Source: Medicago truncatula (Eukaryota; Streptophyta; Magnoliopsida; Fabales; Fabaceae). From it: a stretch of DNA of 64,000 nt. Numbering within the stretch: the first letter of the stretch is position 1; every line of letters starts with the position of its first letter. The DNA lies in the NCBI RefSeq assembly GCF_003473485.1, contig NC_053042.1, positions 52,539,762 to 52,603,761 on the forward strand, read 5' to 3'. Below, in pieces: positions 49,901 through 62,225 of the stretch. The notes under the pieces were generated by a model. The model worked only from the letters and a program-made list of their open reading frames with translations, had not been told where the DNA came from and did not search any database. A program made the position numbers and the translations under genes.

Positions 49901-52900
49901 TCATTCTCATTCTTTCTATTTACCATTCCGTTCTTTAATTAAGGTTAATGGTTCTTAACATATTCACTATATGGATACGTACAGGTTGTGGGAGAAAGGT
50001 GGGGTTCTCTTGGTGAGTTGACTGCATCCGTTGCATCTAAAGCAGCTGCCCCAGCTCGGGCTCATCTACATGCTATAAGAAGCAGACAAAGAGGGGTAAC
50101 TGAAGAAAATTCACCAGATTCTGATAAGCCTATCCAACGGGATTCTAAAAGGGTAACTTTGAGAATAGATAGAAAACTATTGCATATGTCTTGTTTTTTA
50201 GATGAATTATATTTTCAATATATTATTGTTTGTGTTAATCTCATTTATGAAGCATATTCCATTGCACTTCACTGAATTTCGCTAATGAAATACTGGCAGG
50301 ACTACATAAAAAATACTCCTCGGCACCGTGAAATGAAAGCGCCTAAAGTGCAAGATTCATTATCTTGGAGAAAGCGCAAAAGCCAGTTTGCTGTAGCTGA
50401 GGGTGCCGAGATCATCGCTGCTGCAGCATCTAGCTTAAATAAATTTGCTAATGATGGAAGCTTTATGCGTGAGTTAGTTAGCAAGGAGAGTGGTAACTCC
50501 GATGGCTCTGTTTTGGAAAGTTTTGAAGCGGAAAAGGTTTCTCCAGATGTAGACATACGTGGTGAAAGAAAAGCAGCAATACAGAATAACATGAGTGCAA
50601 ACCAGTTGGCAGCTAAGGCTATGCAACTTCGTTTGAAAGGAAAAAATGAAGAAGCTGATAGACTAATGGTAAGCCCATAAGACGGGAGAGTATGCATCCT
50701 TTTCTAGATTTTGTTTATCTCTTAATATACTGTCTACAAAAGCATATCCTTCTAGCCTCGTGATTATTTTTATTAAGTTGTGTGCTTTTCCATTATTGTT
50801 TTGGTGGGCAGGAAGAAGCAAGGGTTTTGAACACAAAGCAGGGAAATGAAGATCATGAAATTAGATCAAGAACTGAGGGAAGTTCTAGTTCTAGAAGGTA
50901 TTTTTCTATCTTGAAATTCTGTATACTATGTTTTTTGTTCCTCTGTAATCCCCTACATATTTGTTTCATGTATTTCGGATGTGAAAACGTTGTGGCTAAG
51001 ATGGATTTCTTGTAATGCAGCAAAACATAGTGTGACTGATTGTCTTTGATTTTTTTTTGTCTAATAGTTTATATTTCTTTGCAAGTTCACAAACATGTCT
51101 GACGTGTTGCATCAATAGTATTGGTTTCTACAAATTTACGCATAAAATTTTACTTTTCTTATGATTTTAATGGTGACATTTTTTACTTTATTCAAGGTAT
51201 GCTATGCAGAGGATATCTTCTGAACAGAAGAAAGGAGAGGATGATGCTGATATGCATCTTGCTCGCAATATAATGCAGAACAAGCAGTTTAAGGTTTATA
51301 CTCAGGCGGATGATGAATATGACTTTGAGGTTGGTCCAAGCAAAAAGAGTAGAAAGAAGCAAGGAGGTGAAGACCCCAAGAATATCCAAAAAAAGATGAA
51401 TGCAAATCGGTTCTTGACCCAGAAAGAACGTTGCCTCTTTTGTCTAGAGAATCCAAATCGGCCTATGCATCTTGTTGTGTCCATTGCAAATTTCACATAT
51501 CTTATGTTGCCACAGTGGCAGCCTGTCGTGCCTGGTCATTGCTGTATTTTACCCATTCACGTGAGTTTAATTTCTACTGCTATTAGTGTTTCTTTAAGAG
51601 TTGAAGCCAGTTGAAAAAACCATAAGCTTGTTGTTCATTTAACACAATATCTGCAATATAATTGATTAAGTTCTTTGGTCGGCGAGTAGATGATAGTAAC
51701 AAAGACTTAAATGAATTTGATACCTTATTGAAATTGGTTAAATTTGTTGTTGTTGTTTGGAAGTAACCTTAAGATATATAATGGTGAATTAAATTTTAAG
51801 TGGATGAACTAATATTTAGTCAGTTGATCTGTATCATAACGGACTTAATATATTTATTTCAGTCTCTAATTTGCAACTTCTTATCCTTAACATGACAGCA
51901 TGAATCAGCTACAAGAACGGTGGATGATAATGTGTGGGGAGAAATCCGAAATTTCAAAAAATGTCTTATTATGATGTTTGCAAAGCAAGATAAAGAAGTA
52001 GTGTTTCTTGAAACTGTGATGGGATTGGCGCAGCAACGGAGGCATTGCATGGTTGAGTGCATTCCTGTACCCAAAGATATTGCTAAAGAGGCTCCTTTAT
52101 ACTTTAAGAAGGTCAGTTGTCGAACATTTTTATATTCTGTAGTTCTGCATTGCTTGTCTTTGTCTCTCCAGAATCAGTGCTTTTCATATATGCATCCTTG
52201 AAATGAACTATTCATCTAGTAAGCTGCACATAGTTGTATTACTTGTTCTAAAAGTCAGCATGAAAACATCATCAGTGTTCCATGGGGAGTAAGGGATTTG
52301 AGGGATGTTGGATCGTGGTGGAGGGTTTGGGGAAATGGTTCTTTCACAATTCATATATTATTATGAGAAATGCGGGAATATGTATTCAGAGCATTTGAGG
52401 ATCATAGAATGATAGAACTAGTTTCTTTACTAGTGTTCTGATAGAAATCAATTGATATAGAAGAATAAAATAGGGAAAATCCCTTTGATTACAGAATAAT
52501 ATTGCAGAACTTCGAGGGTCTGCACCTCCCTATTACCAAAATGGCCCCTTCCCAGTCAAATCCTTAGATGCCCCTCAATCTTCCCATCCCTCCCCTATTT
52601 ATTCTTAAAACTTAACCTCCCACTACTGACTTAATTAATTATTAATCATAATATAATAATAAACCATAACTGCATAATTAACTACTATAATTATAATAAA
52701 ACTGACACAATTCTAATAAGATATCCAACATGTTCCTATAGCGTTTCTATAATAAGGTCCATTTATTTATTTATTTTATGTAAACTCTGTATTAGAAGTT
52801 ACAATTGACACTATAATTACTAACTTTTGGGGAGTAACTTGTTAAATGGTTCTAGCATGGTTAAAATTATCTAGAGTTTCTTTGGATGCCCTTCTTTGAT

Positions 52901-54285
52901 AAAATGTCAAATAGATAGTTCAAACTCCAAATTGGAACTTGGACCATGAAGTTGAATGAGAAAACCATGTAAATTATCAAGCATTTACATTTATTTCCTT
53001 ATGTGTTTGTCAACTTTTTGGGGTGTCTTGGGTTTTAAAGTACCTAGTCATGTATCGTATTTAGAGAAAGATGACATTAGGTTCCCTTATATGAGGACAT
53101 TTGGATGACCTAACTAGGAGACGATGGGCCACAAATTTGATACTAAAAGGTGAAGCATACCTTCGTTACTCTATATTAAACCTTAAAAAGTTTTAACCAT
53201 ACAGTCTACACTGATTGCTGCTTCATTTTTGTTTCGATATACTCGGACTCAATGCATGAGGTGGTTTAGTGTGAGATTTGCCGGATCTTAAAACTGCAGA
53301 TGTCATGTTTAGATATGGTCATTTGGACAATTGAACCTAAAATCTGAGACATCCATCCCACCCCCAAAAAAAAACTAGATGTCAAATAAAGGACAGGGAT
53401 GATATATTAGGAATTCTTCATGATTCACGACTTCACGTAGCAAATTGCAAGTTTGACATGCTACCCAAGTTGAGTTTGATTTGAATTCTCAAGCTTTTAA
53501 ACTGGTTCGGTATGATTAATTACAGTTAAATTAGTTGCATATAGTGAACAATTAACCACATCATGCATAAAACTGGATCAGTTTCTACCAGTTTAAATGG
53601 TTTCATCTTATTTTGTTTTTTGGGGTAGAAGTTCATCTGCACAACCTTAACTATGTCATTATATGATGTTCTTCTGATGTGTGCGCCACATGTGGTTATT
53701 AAAACTTAAAAGCGAACCTGCAAAATCTGAACAGGGTTGTTAAAATGATGTACTATTATGTTCCATCTACCCACCTAGTTTTCCTTGAGATCATTGATAT
53801 TCCAGTATAGCATTTGGGGAAAAATTTCGTTTTGTTGTTTGTTGACTGCACTTTTCATTCTATCCATTATTCCATTTTTGTTTTTATTTCAATTGTGTTT
53901 CAAGCCATAAACTCACCGTCCATTTTTAAATTTACTTCAATCGCAGGCAATTGATGAAGCAGAAGATGAGTGGAGCCAGCACAATGCCAAAAGACTCATT
54001 GATACGAGTCAAAAGGGTTTACGCAACTCAATTCCCAAGGACTTTCCTTATTTTCATGTAGAATTTGGTCTAAACAAAGGTTTTGTCCATGTTATTGATG
54101 ATGAAAAGGAGTTTAAGAGTAGTCTCGGGTTGAATGTCATTAGAGGCATGCTGCATTTGGCTGAGGAAGACATGTATAGACGTCAAAGGTACGAGAAAGT
54201 GGAGGTGCAAAAGCAAGCTGTTGCTAGCTTTTCCAAAGACTGGGATCATTTTGACTGGACAAAGCAGCTAAATGAAACATCTTAG
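46965..54285 (+). CDS. CWF19L2: CWF19-like protein 2 (CwfJ family), spliceosome-associated
   Basis: Nine exons: 46965-47000, 47104-47628, 49442-49645, 49985-50152, 50300-50668, 50812-50897, 51197-51560, 51899-52111 and 53947-54285. All splice sites are GT-AG and the product is 767 aa. Residues ~15-150 are Lys/Arg/Ser/Asp-rich and probably disordered. A coiled, Ala-rich middle contains WRLKALKRAQEQAAREG. The CwfJ_C1 domain holds RCLFCLENPNRP and a HIT-like GHCCILPIHHESA, and the CwfJ_C2 region ends the protein. Yeast Cwf19/Drn1 and animal homologues bind the spliceosome and help debranch or turn over intron lariats; the plant role is inferred. Introns 2 and 8 exceed 1.8 kb. Confidence 0.94.
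47965..48142. mobile_element. MITE family C in CWF19L2 intron 2
   Basis: TCTTGCTAACAAGTGTCCTT at 47968 and, inverted at 48105-48138, AATGCTAACAGGTGCCCTAA form the terminal repeats. The target duplication is not clear. Confidence 0.65.
48240..48730 (+). pseudogene. RTE-type LINE reverse transcriptase C-terminal relic in CWF19L2 intron 2
   Basis: The plus strand reads NRIITDEVWEALIVAKMVMF, CAERCGEALFRRVVQMIE and WKTILQIIKRDLDIILDLIR, the degenerate counterpart of the conserved end of plant RTE reverse transcriptases. It finishes with a LIHVANPT-equivalent stretch at about 48690. It overlaps no exon. Confidence 0.7.
52262..52750. other. Repeat-like segment in CWF19L2 intron 8
   Basis: TGTTGGATCG near 52308 and GATATCCAACA near 52722 look like LTR-type ends, and the middle has CCTATTTATTC. 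No 5-bp target duplication was found, so a solo LTR is not claimed. The rest of this 1.8-kb intron shows nothing recognisable. Confidence 0.3.
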
Positions 54286-55780
54286 CAACGCATACAGATT
54301 TGACTACATTGACTTTTTTCAAATTAATCTTTATAGTCTCATAGAAACAAATTATGTATTGAAACACCAATTGCCAAGAGATGCTAGTTTCTCCACATGT
54401 AATGCAACAATATAACTTGTTGATGCTCGGGCTTTATGAGAATCATAGGAACATCCAAAATCAGCATATTCTACCAATGAAATAGTTGCTATGTAATAGG
54501 ATACATAACACTTTACGTTTAGATTATGTCTATAGAAGATTTGAAATTGAAACTATTGTTCGATAGTGCAGTATTTATACGACTGGGAATCTAAAAAGTT
54601 CCATTCAATGAGTCACTTGATCATCTGTTTTATTATAAATTACAAGTGTCGTGTTTGTAAAAGAAAAAAGTGTTAAAACGTCCTCCTCTTGGTGAGTTTA
54701 CTCCATCCTTTACATTCTTACATATTATTCTATAGTCTCATTGTTAGAACGTTCCACCAAAATCACTACCAAGTGTTGTGGTAGAGTCCTCATGTATCCG
54801 CCTCTAAACTCTGGCCACTCTACCTCATTCAGATTTGGTCTGTCCACCAAAGCTGCCAAATGTTACACGTAATTTCATTGCTGCACTGATCAGAAGGTTT
54901 CAATCAGTATTGAGATTGTTTTTTGCGATGAAAGATGATAACGTTTCAAAAGTAATTTTGATTCCTTGGACTTCCTAGTTTGCAGGAAAAATTTGCTAGT
55001 CTCTTATATGATATTCTTAGGACAATCGAACTTAACCACAATAATCTTTGAGGTTTGAGGATATTTAGAATGACCAAACTGAATATGAGACTAATATTTA
55101 TTTCACTTTTATTAATGATGGGAATTTTTTGTCAAAAATAATTACTAACAGTCAAAATGAGTTTCTCCTAAAAAAAACAGTCAAAATGAGTTTTTTCAAT
55201 TGAATTTGCCCCTCTTGATATGCTATCATAGCCTCGTTTCCCCTTCAAATTATTCCTATGGTTCACGACTGACCTCGTGTTTTTCATTTTTTAACAATTG
55301 AGTTGTCTAATCTTATCAAAATTTCAAGGAACTCACCCTATATAAATTCCACCAGTAAGCATGTACCAAAGTAAAACTAATGAAATTCCATACTCTTGGA
55401 GAAATTAGACAAGAGAACTGAGAAAGATCACAAAGGTAGAAGCGGGTTATACTTATAAAAAGTAGGATAACATGATCTATTTTTATTTTCATTTTTTATT
55501 AGAAAATTATATTTTTCTTGTTTGAATGAAGATGATGTTAAATGTTTAATACAGCAGCTAATGATAATAATTTTTTCCTTTGGGAGGAGCAAATAGCAGT
55601 TTGATAACTTTCCATAGTTTCTACAAACATCATTCCAATTCACAAGTTACAATACATGAAAGAATATTGCTATTACCCACAACCAATACTTCATGGAGAA
55701 AAGGAAAATCCTCCTATAACAGGTCCTGATTCATGTCAAGATGAGATAAACTTCTTCGACCTCGCAAAAAACACAACTAA
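54286..55780. other. Convergent spacer between CWF19L2 and the MED21 copy
   Basis: Both genes end here. CWF19L2 3' untranslated sequence is expected just after 54285. No coding frame or bounded repeat was recognised. Confidence 0.4.
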
Positions 55781-57528
55781 CTAACTAACATATGGTTTCT
55801 TCAAGTTCAAACAATTATCTGATGCATGCATAAACAACTCCTGACCCTGATTTGATTCCTTCTCTGACATTAAGAACCACGATGATAATATGTTAAAGCA
55901 GTAACATTTACATGTGTCATTTCCTCAAATCAAGAACCAGTATGTATATCTTAAAATCCCAACAAGGCAATGTTGGTTTAAAATTATGTATTTAATTTAC
56001 ATACATAAACAGTGAAATTAAGTTTCACACACACATACAATTGTATTTTGTTATCTTATTGTAGTGTAAATAAGTTTTAAGCAATATTACATATGATACA
56101 GTACGAAATACAGTTGGGCATCTCTATAAAATATGATTTTTTATGTTAGTGTATGTTTGTGTATAGTTACATGAACAAGATAGCTTCGTCTTTCGATTCA
56201 TTTTTCAAACTAAACACAATGATGCTATCTGCCGTATATGAAAGTTATGCAGCAGGACAGGGCACGTTTTTACAGAGAATCTAGCCCATCGAAGACCCTG
56301 ACAAATCTTACTATTGGTATGGGTACTTAAAGTAAATTTACACTAACCAGTTATAAAGATAAATCAAGATAAAAACAGAGAAAACTCTAGACCTGCAGTT
56401 TCCAATTGCTTCTGAAGTTCTTGGCATATTGCATCATTTTCAGCCTGTAAAGTGATATCCAGAAACGATGAAAACATTAATATCATCAGTTACAATTAGA
56501 CTATCACGTCAAAAGCTACGCGATCAGTCACATATCAAGTCGGTTAGCTGTGTGTTACATACTTGTAGTTCTTTAATCCTCTTAACTCTTAAGTTGTGCT
56601 TCTTCTCCTGCATCAGATATTGCAAGCGATGCAACCAATGCATCAAACTGCAGAAGAAACAACATATAAATAGCTCAAAGGACAGCTCATGAATGGTCTA
56701 TTAATATTGTTGAAATATAGAAGACAGAAAGCATGATGACTATGTCCAATATTACTATAAAATTTCAAAACTAACAGTGTGCTATAGTTATCCTCCAAGA
56801 GAATCACATAACTAAGACTCTTTTTGGTAAAAAAAAAAAATAAAGATGACGGATAAAGTAGCTAATAATAGGCGAACTTGCGAGTAACATATAAGATAGC
56901 CAATAGCTAATAGCATATAAGCGGGATGATTGAATTTGAAGTATTTGGTAAAATTAATGGATGAACTAACTAGTAAATATAAAATGACATAAAGTAATTT
57001 TTAAGTAGTATTTAAATTTTTTCATTTAAGATAATGAAGATTAAAAATATTATACTACAAGCTCAAACTCTACTTAGCATCTCAAAATATATAGTAAGAT
57101 CAATGTTCTTCATCAATCTAATGGTGACAAATGTCATTTTTGTTATACAAAAAAAAAATCACCATTTTTTAATGTCTCCTACAGTAGGAGACCTATTCTC
57201 GTCTCCTACCGGAAACGGCGCCTATGATACAACATTTCCATGTTTGAAACTTCTTATAAAATTTCTAAACTTTTTTTAAGCATGTATCTATTCTACTTCT
57301 GAATAAAATGCTATATACCTGCTTAGCAGCCTTCATCAAAGTAGAAGCCATCAACTTTGGTTGTTCTGAAAAATTTGCACTATCCATTGATGTAGTATGT
57401 GCAGGTGGTTCAGGGTAATTTGGTGAAAGCTGACTAGAAGGAGCATCCCTTTGCAATGTCCCAACAGTATTAGAAGCTAAATGTGCTATCAAATTAACTT
57501 GTTCTTGTAACTGGGAGACTATATCCAT
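55781..57528 (-). pseudogene. MED21: Mediator subunit MED21 gene copy disrupted by a 7-bp tandem duplication
   Basis: Four exons keep MED21 structure: 57528-57319 (MDIVSQLQEQVNLIAHLASN start, with GTLQRDAP and LSPNYPEPPA), 56647-56563 (FDALVASLAISDAGEEAQLK), 56444-56393 (AENDAICQELQKQLETA) and 55863-55781 (ELFMHASDNCLNLKKPYVS). All junctions are GT-AG and in phase except that exon 2 is 85 nt instead of 78. TTAAGAG is repeated in tandem at about 56580-56594, producing a stop two codons later. Without the extra 7 nt the copy would be ~140 aa, the family's normal size. MED21 is a small, essential subunit of the Mediator middle module. The residues retained suggest a recently inactivated duplicate, unless this is an assembly or sequencing error. 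Confidence 0.85.
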
Positions 57529-57529
57529 C

Positions 57530-58690
57530 GTCGAAGAAACTTTATGGCGATAATTTCAAATTAACAAAGTTCAACTGCAGAATAAGAAACATAAAGGTTA
57601 TCGATACGTTTATACATATGCAATTACGGACATATGTAGTCAAAATCCAGTTACATGCTTATGACAAATCTAAATTCTAATGAAAACAAAGATTCTGACA
57701 AATGAAGGTAGAAGGTAGAAGCCGTTTCGTTTAGCTTTGCTATAAATGAAAGAAAATGACATAGGTAGCCATCACAGTACTTGGTTTAGACATTTTATCA
57801 AACACCTAACATACTATTTTAAGCACATATTCAGTAAAAAATGAAGTATATATGAATTTAAAAATTGAGCAATTAGCTATTTATTTATGCTATTGAACAA
57901 GGGATTTGTATAACAATGTTGTTCTAAAAGTAATGAACCCAGCAATACATACACGAATTTATGTGCTGAAATGTGAAGTGATAGCTTCTAATTACCAACC
58001 ACAAGTAACATTCTATTTCTAATTTGTGCTCCCTCTTCTATTCACAATACCTGAATACCAGTTAAAAACAACTTCAGATAAAAAGATACGTCAAAACAAA
58101 AAAAGTTTACTATATAGTATTTTTTTTGAAAGATGTTTACTATAATTAAATCTAACAATTATATATTAGATCTAATTTGTATCGTTGTCATTTTTTTTTT
58201 AGTTCAAACGGTGGACATTCGTAGAAATATTTTTTAAATTAACTGGTAATGACATTTGTAAATTGTAGAGATATTTTAAGAATTAAAATAATTTGATTGG
58301 TTGTATTTGTAAATTTTCTTTTATAGGATAACATTATAACCATTAGATTGGAGGATTTTTTGACTCAAAATCGATTTAAGATAAACGAAAACACGCCGAA
58401 TAAATTTTGGATGGACACAAAAATTTGGATCCTCTATTGATTATACACAAAAAAGTAAAACATTACATGTTATAATCATCTAAAAACTAATGATTATTTT
58501 TTTTTTTTTTTTTTTACTTTTCCTTTTTTATGTGTGTATGGCTAAACAGAGGATATAAATTTTTGGAGTCTAGGTATGCTCCATTTAGTCATTTAAGTCA
58601 TGATGTATGACATGTGGCAAAAGAATATTCAAGGGTTAAGATTTAAAATAAAAATAATTTGTTTACTAAAACAAAACCCAAAACTTGTAT
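57530..58690. other. Upstream region of the MED21 copy and AT-rich spacer
   Basis: No gene was recognised. Long T/A runs occur at about 58192 and 58498-58516. Confidence 0.4.
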
Positions 58691-58696
58691 CATGTC

Positions 58697-59388
58697 TAGA
58701 GCTGTCAAAACGGGCCGGTCCGTTTAATCCGAATAAATATAGGGCTTGGGTCTAAAATATTGAGCCTGAATTTTAATAGGGCTTTTTAGCCCGGCCCTTA
58801 AAAGTCCGGTACCCGTTAGGGCTAGCCCGAATGGGCCGCGGGTAGCCCGTTGGCCCGCATAACAAAAAAAATTCTATAAATTATATATATTTTTCAAATA
58901 ATTATTTACTTAGTTGATTATCAAAGTAAAAAACAAAAGTGAAAATTCAATGAATTAACACAAATATAAATGTAATATAAAATTATATTTATTCATTTCG
59001 TTATTTATAGTTTTAAAGATCGAATATATAAATATCTATAACCATAACATATCTAATTTATTTAAAATCATTTTCCTCGTCGTTTTAGTTTACGACGTTT
59101 GTACGAAAATGTTTACAATTTACTTTTGTGCTAGACATTATTTAAACATATTAAAAATATTATTTATAAAAAAATTATAGCAGTGTTTTATAGTACTTTT
59201 TTAAAATAAAAAATATATAATTTTTAATACGGGCCGGCCCGTTTAGCCCGCGGCCCGTGTAGGGCCGGGCTCGGGTAGTATATTTCAAGCCTGTTTTGTC
59301 AACCGGACTTTTTGGCCCGGCCTGCTAAAGCCCAAAGCCCGCTAGGGCCGGCCCGTTTAGGACCGGGCCGCCCGTTTTGACAGCTCTA
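58697..59388. mobile_element. Non-autonomous hAT element, 692 bp, GC-rich ends around an AT-rich core
   Basis: The termini TAGAGCTGTCAAAACGGGC are perfectly inverted. Flanks ATCATGTC (58689-58696) and ATCATCTC (59389-59396) agree at 7 of 8 positions. Subterminal regions contain many GGGCCGG/GCCCGTTTAGCCCG repeats in both orientations, as expected for transposase-binding arrays of hAT elements. The core has no coding capacity. Confidence 0.9.
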
Positions 59389-59402
59389 ATCATCTCCCTC
59401 AC

Positions 59403-59575
59403 GGGTAGCACTTGGGTGCCATTGATACTTTTGTGTCTATCTCTCTTAACAACTCATTTTCTCGCATTAAAATAATTTATTTTAATCATTCATTCATCAT
59501 TCTCTCTCATCTAAAATGAACCTATGTCACCAATGTTATAAAAAAACTATGGCACCGAAGTATTTCCCCTTCCTT
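59403..59575 (-). mobile_element. Inverted single copy of the ~192-bp array element
   Basis: Read on the minus strand it has GGTGCCATAGTTTTTTTA, GACATAGGTTCATTTTAGAT, GATTAAAATAAATTATTTTA and ends with CACCCAAGTGCTACCCG. This is the unit that is tandemly repeated at 59829-60549, but inverted and ~250 bp away. Confidence 0.85.
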
Positions 59576-59828
59576 TTCCATGTTATGACAATTAATTGAT
59601 GTCAATCAAGAGGATGTTCATGACATAATTATATATTGATTTATAAATTCCCCAAATTAATTTTATTGAATTGATTGTTTAATAATATGAATATTGAATT
59701 GAATTGCAACAGTCATGGATATTGAATATCGAAGGTTAAAGGGTTTTTTTTGTAAAAAAAATAAATAAACAAATCACATGCGAGGAAGAGTAATGATTGT
59801 TGTTTGCAGAGGAAGATGAGATGGAGAA

Positions 59829-60549
59829 ATACTTGGGTGCTATAGTTTTTTTGTGACATTGGTGACATAAGTTCATTTTAGATGAGAGAGAATGATGAAT
59901 GAATGATTAAAATAAATTATTTTGATGAGAGAGAATGAGTTGTTAAGAGAGAGATAGACACAATGGCACCAATGACACCAAAAGCCAATGACACCCAAGT
60001 GCTATCCGAAAAAAGGGGAAATACTTGGGTGCCATAGTTTTTTTGTGACATTGGTGACATAGGTTCATTTTAGATGAGAGAGAATGATGAATGAATGATT
60101 AAAATAAATTATTTTGATGAGAGAGAATGAGTTGTTAAGAGAGAGATAGACACAAAAGTATCAATGGCACAAAAAGTCAATGGCATCCAAGTGCTACCCG
60201 AAAAGAGGGGAAATACTTGGGTGCCATAGTTTTTTTGTGACATTGGTGACATAGGTTCATTTTAGATGAGAGAATGATGAATGAATGATTAAAATAAATT
60301 ATTTTGATGAGAGAGAATGAGTTGTTAAGAGAGAGATAGACACAAAAGTATCAATGGCACCAATGGCACCAAAAGCCAATGACACCCAAGTGCTACCCGA
60401 AAAAAGGGGAAATACTTGGGTGCCATAGTTTTTTTGTGACATTGGTGACATAAGTTCATTTTAGATGAGAGAGAATGATGAATGAATGATTAAAATAAAT
60501 TATTTTGATGAGAGAGAATGAGTTGTTAAGAGAGAGATAGACACAAAAT
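59829..60549. repeat. Tandem array of a ~192-bp MITE-like unit (three full, one partial)
   Basis: ACTTGGGTGCCATAG-type starts fall at 59831, 60023, 60215 and 60414, giving periods of 192, 192 and 199 bp. The difference is due to an extra CAATGGCACC-type repeat and small indels. Each unit carries TTCATTTTAGATGAGAGA, GATTAAAATAAATTATTTTG and GAGTTGTTAAGAGAGAGATA and ends with CACCCAAGTGCTA. Unit ends are inverted versions of one another (ACTTGGGTGNCAT). The fourth copy stops at about 60549. Confidence 0.9.
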
Positions 60550-61033
60550 GGAGTATACCTGGGGAAGAGGGGAGAAACGTGAATCTCGGATGAAAGGAAG
60601 AGGGGTGTAAATTGGAAGAGGGCATGACTCTGATTTTAATTTTAAATCTTGACCATTGGATGTTATTTTGCCATATATCATGCATCCAATATCGTAAATC
60701 AACTAAATGGAGTATACCTGAACTCAAATTCTTGTGTCCACTCAAGATTTGCTCAAACACATGCTTATTGTATGAAAGACATGCATAAATAAGAACTTTT
60801 CAAAGCTTTGATTCTTTTGATGGAACAACTCTTCTATGGACACAAACCTAAATGAAAAATATTTGGGCACACACTCACAATTAGAAAAATTTAATAGAGA
60901 AATAAATTAGTCACATCATCTTTTACTTTTATCTTTTAATAATTTTTCTCATCCATGTGTGTGTGCCTAAGTACTAGTATTTATTTATGTTTATGACCAA
61001 CTAAGACTTTCTCCTTTTGATGTTTATTTTTTA
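60550..61033. other. Spacer, no gene seen
   Basis: AATGGAGTATACCTG occurs twice (60547 and 60705), framing a ~160-bp segment. Nothing else is recognised. Confidence 0.4.
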
Positions 61034-61545
61034 GTCTTGTTAATCGGTGTTCCGGGACACCGATTAAAGAATCCAAAAATAGAATTTGTCTTAAAAATAT
61101 AAGGGTGTGTTTATTTCAAGTTATATTTGTTGATTCCAGAGAATAAAATGATAGAAATGTATATGCCTATGTTTGTTACAAGTTTACTAAATTTTATTTT
61201 CGGGTATAAAATGTTCATGGGAATAGAAAAAATTTCCCAAAGATAAGGATGGGAATAAAGTTCCCATGGAGATGGGAATAAATTCATATGTAGTTGCCTA
61301 TTATAATCCCTATTTTTATGGTTTCTAGGAATATTATAAAGTTAACCAAACATATTTTTTTCTAAATACCTTGGAATAAAATTCTCATCTTTATATTCTA
61401 AGGAATGTTATTCCTAAGAATAAATTTGATAAACTTGAAACAAACACACTCTAAAAGTTTTTCCTTTTAATTAAATAATGATTAAGCGACTTTCTAATAA
61501 AAACTATTCTTTTGGTTGCTTAACCAATGACGTTGGGCACTAGTT
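61034..61545. mobile_element. MITE family C, interrupted by a Tourist-like element
   Basis: The left end GTCTTGTTAATCGGTGTTCC includes the palindrome AATCGGTGTTCC/GGGACACCGATT. The right end, inverted, reads ACTAGTGCCCAACGTCATTG. The Tourist-like element at 61103-61451 sits inside. Confidence 0.5.
61103..61451. mobile_element. Tourist-like (PIF/Harbinger) MITE, 349 bp
   Basis: Ends GGGTGTGTTTATTTCAAG and, inverted, GAGTGTGTTTGTTTCAAG. TAA is duplicated on both sides (61100-61102 and 61452-61454), the PIF/Harbinger signature. No coding capacity. Confidence 0.85.
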
Positions 61546-62170
61546 ACTCAATCCATTTCAAAATAAGCGTCGTTTTAGCCAATTACACACAGATTAATGA
61601 ATGAAATAAAATAGTCAAATGCCATAGCAATTTTACCAAATTATCCTAATCAACTATTGATTTATTTTTCATTAAAGAAAAAAATAATATTTTGGAAGTA
61701 GTGTAACATAATATTAATTGAAGGGTACGATTGAAAAGAAAAAATTATTATTGCATTGGAAACTGAAAGTGACATTCATCTTTATATTCTAAGGAATGTT
61801 ATTCCTAAGAATAAATTTGATAAACTTAAAACAAACACACTCTAAAAGTTTTTCCTTTTAATTAAATAATGATTAAGCGACTTTCTAATAAAAACTATTC
61901 TTTTGGTTGCTTAACCAATGACGTTGGGCACTAGTTACTCAATCCGTTTTAAAATGAGCGTCGTTTTAGCCAATTACACACAGATTAAGGAATGAAATAA
62001 AATAGTCAAATGTCATAGCAATTTTACCAAATTATCCTAATCAACTATTGATTTGTTTTTCATTAAAGAAAAAAATAATATTTTGGAAGTAGTGTAACAT
62101 AATATTAATTGAAGGGTACAATTGAAAAGAAAAAATTATTATTGCATTGGAAACTGAAAGTGACATTCAT
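61386..62170. repeat. 391-bp tandem duplication
   Basis: The segment from CATCTTTATATTCTAAGGAA at 61386 recurs at 61777 with only a handful of substitutions over ~390 bp. Each copy contains the right end of the Tourist-like element, a ~95-bp spacer and most of a Stowaway-like element. Confidence 0.93.
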
Positions 62171-62225
62171 TTTGAAATAATTTTTTTTTTTTATTAAAAC
62201 GACACTCATTTTGAAACGGATTGAG
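61938..62225. mobile_element. Stowaway-like (Tc1/Mariner) MITE, 288 bp
   Basis: Ends CTCAATCCGTTTTAAAATGA and, inverted, CTCAATCCGTTTCAAAATGA, with TA on both sides (61936-61937 and 62226-62227). A truncated duplicate of its left 230 bp lies at 61547-61776, produced by the 391-bp tandem duplication. Confidence 0.85.

Noticed and set aside
52305-52732. Solo LTR with TGTTGGAT...ATCCAACA ends
   Set aside because: The expected 5-bp target duplication is absent and no LTR signals beyond the ends are clear.
59829-60549. CRISPR-like or centromeric satellite array
   Set aside because: The unit is 192 bp with no spacers, only ~3.7 copies, and has inverted termini like a transposable element.
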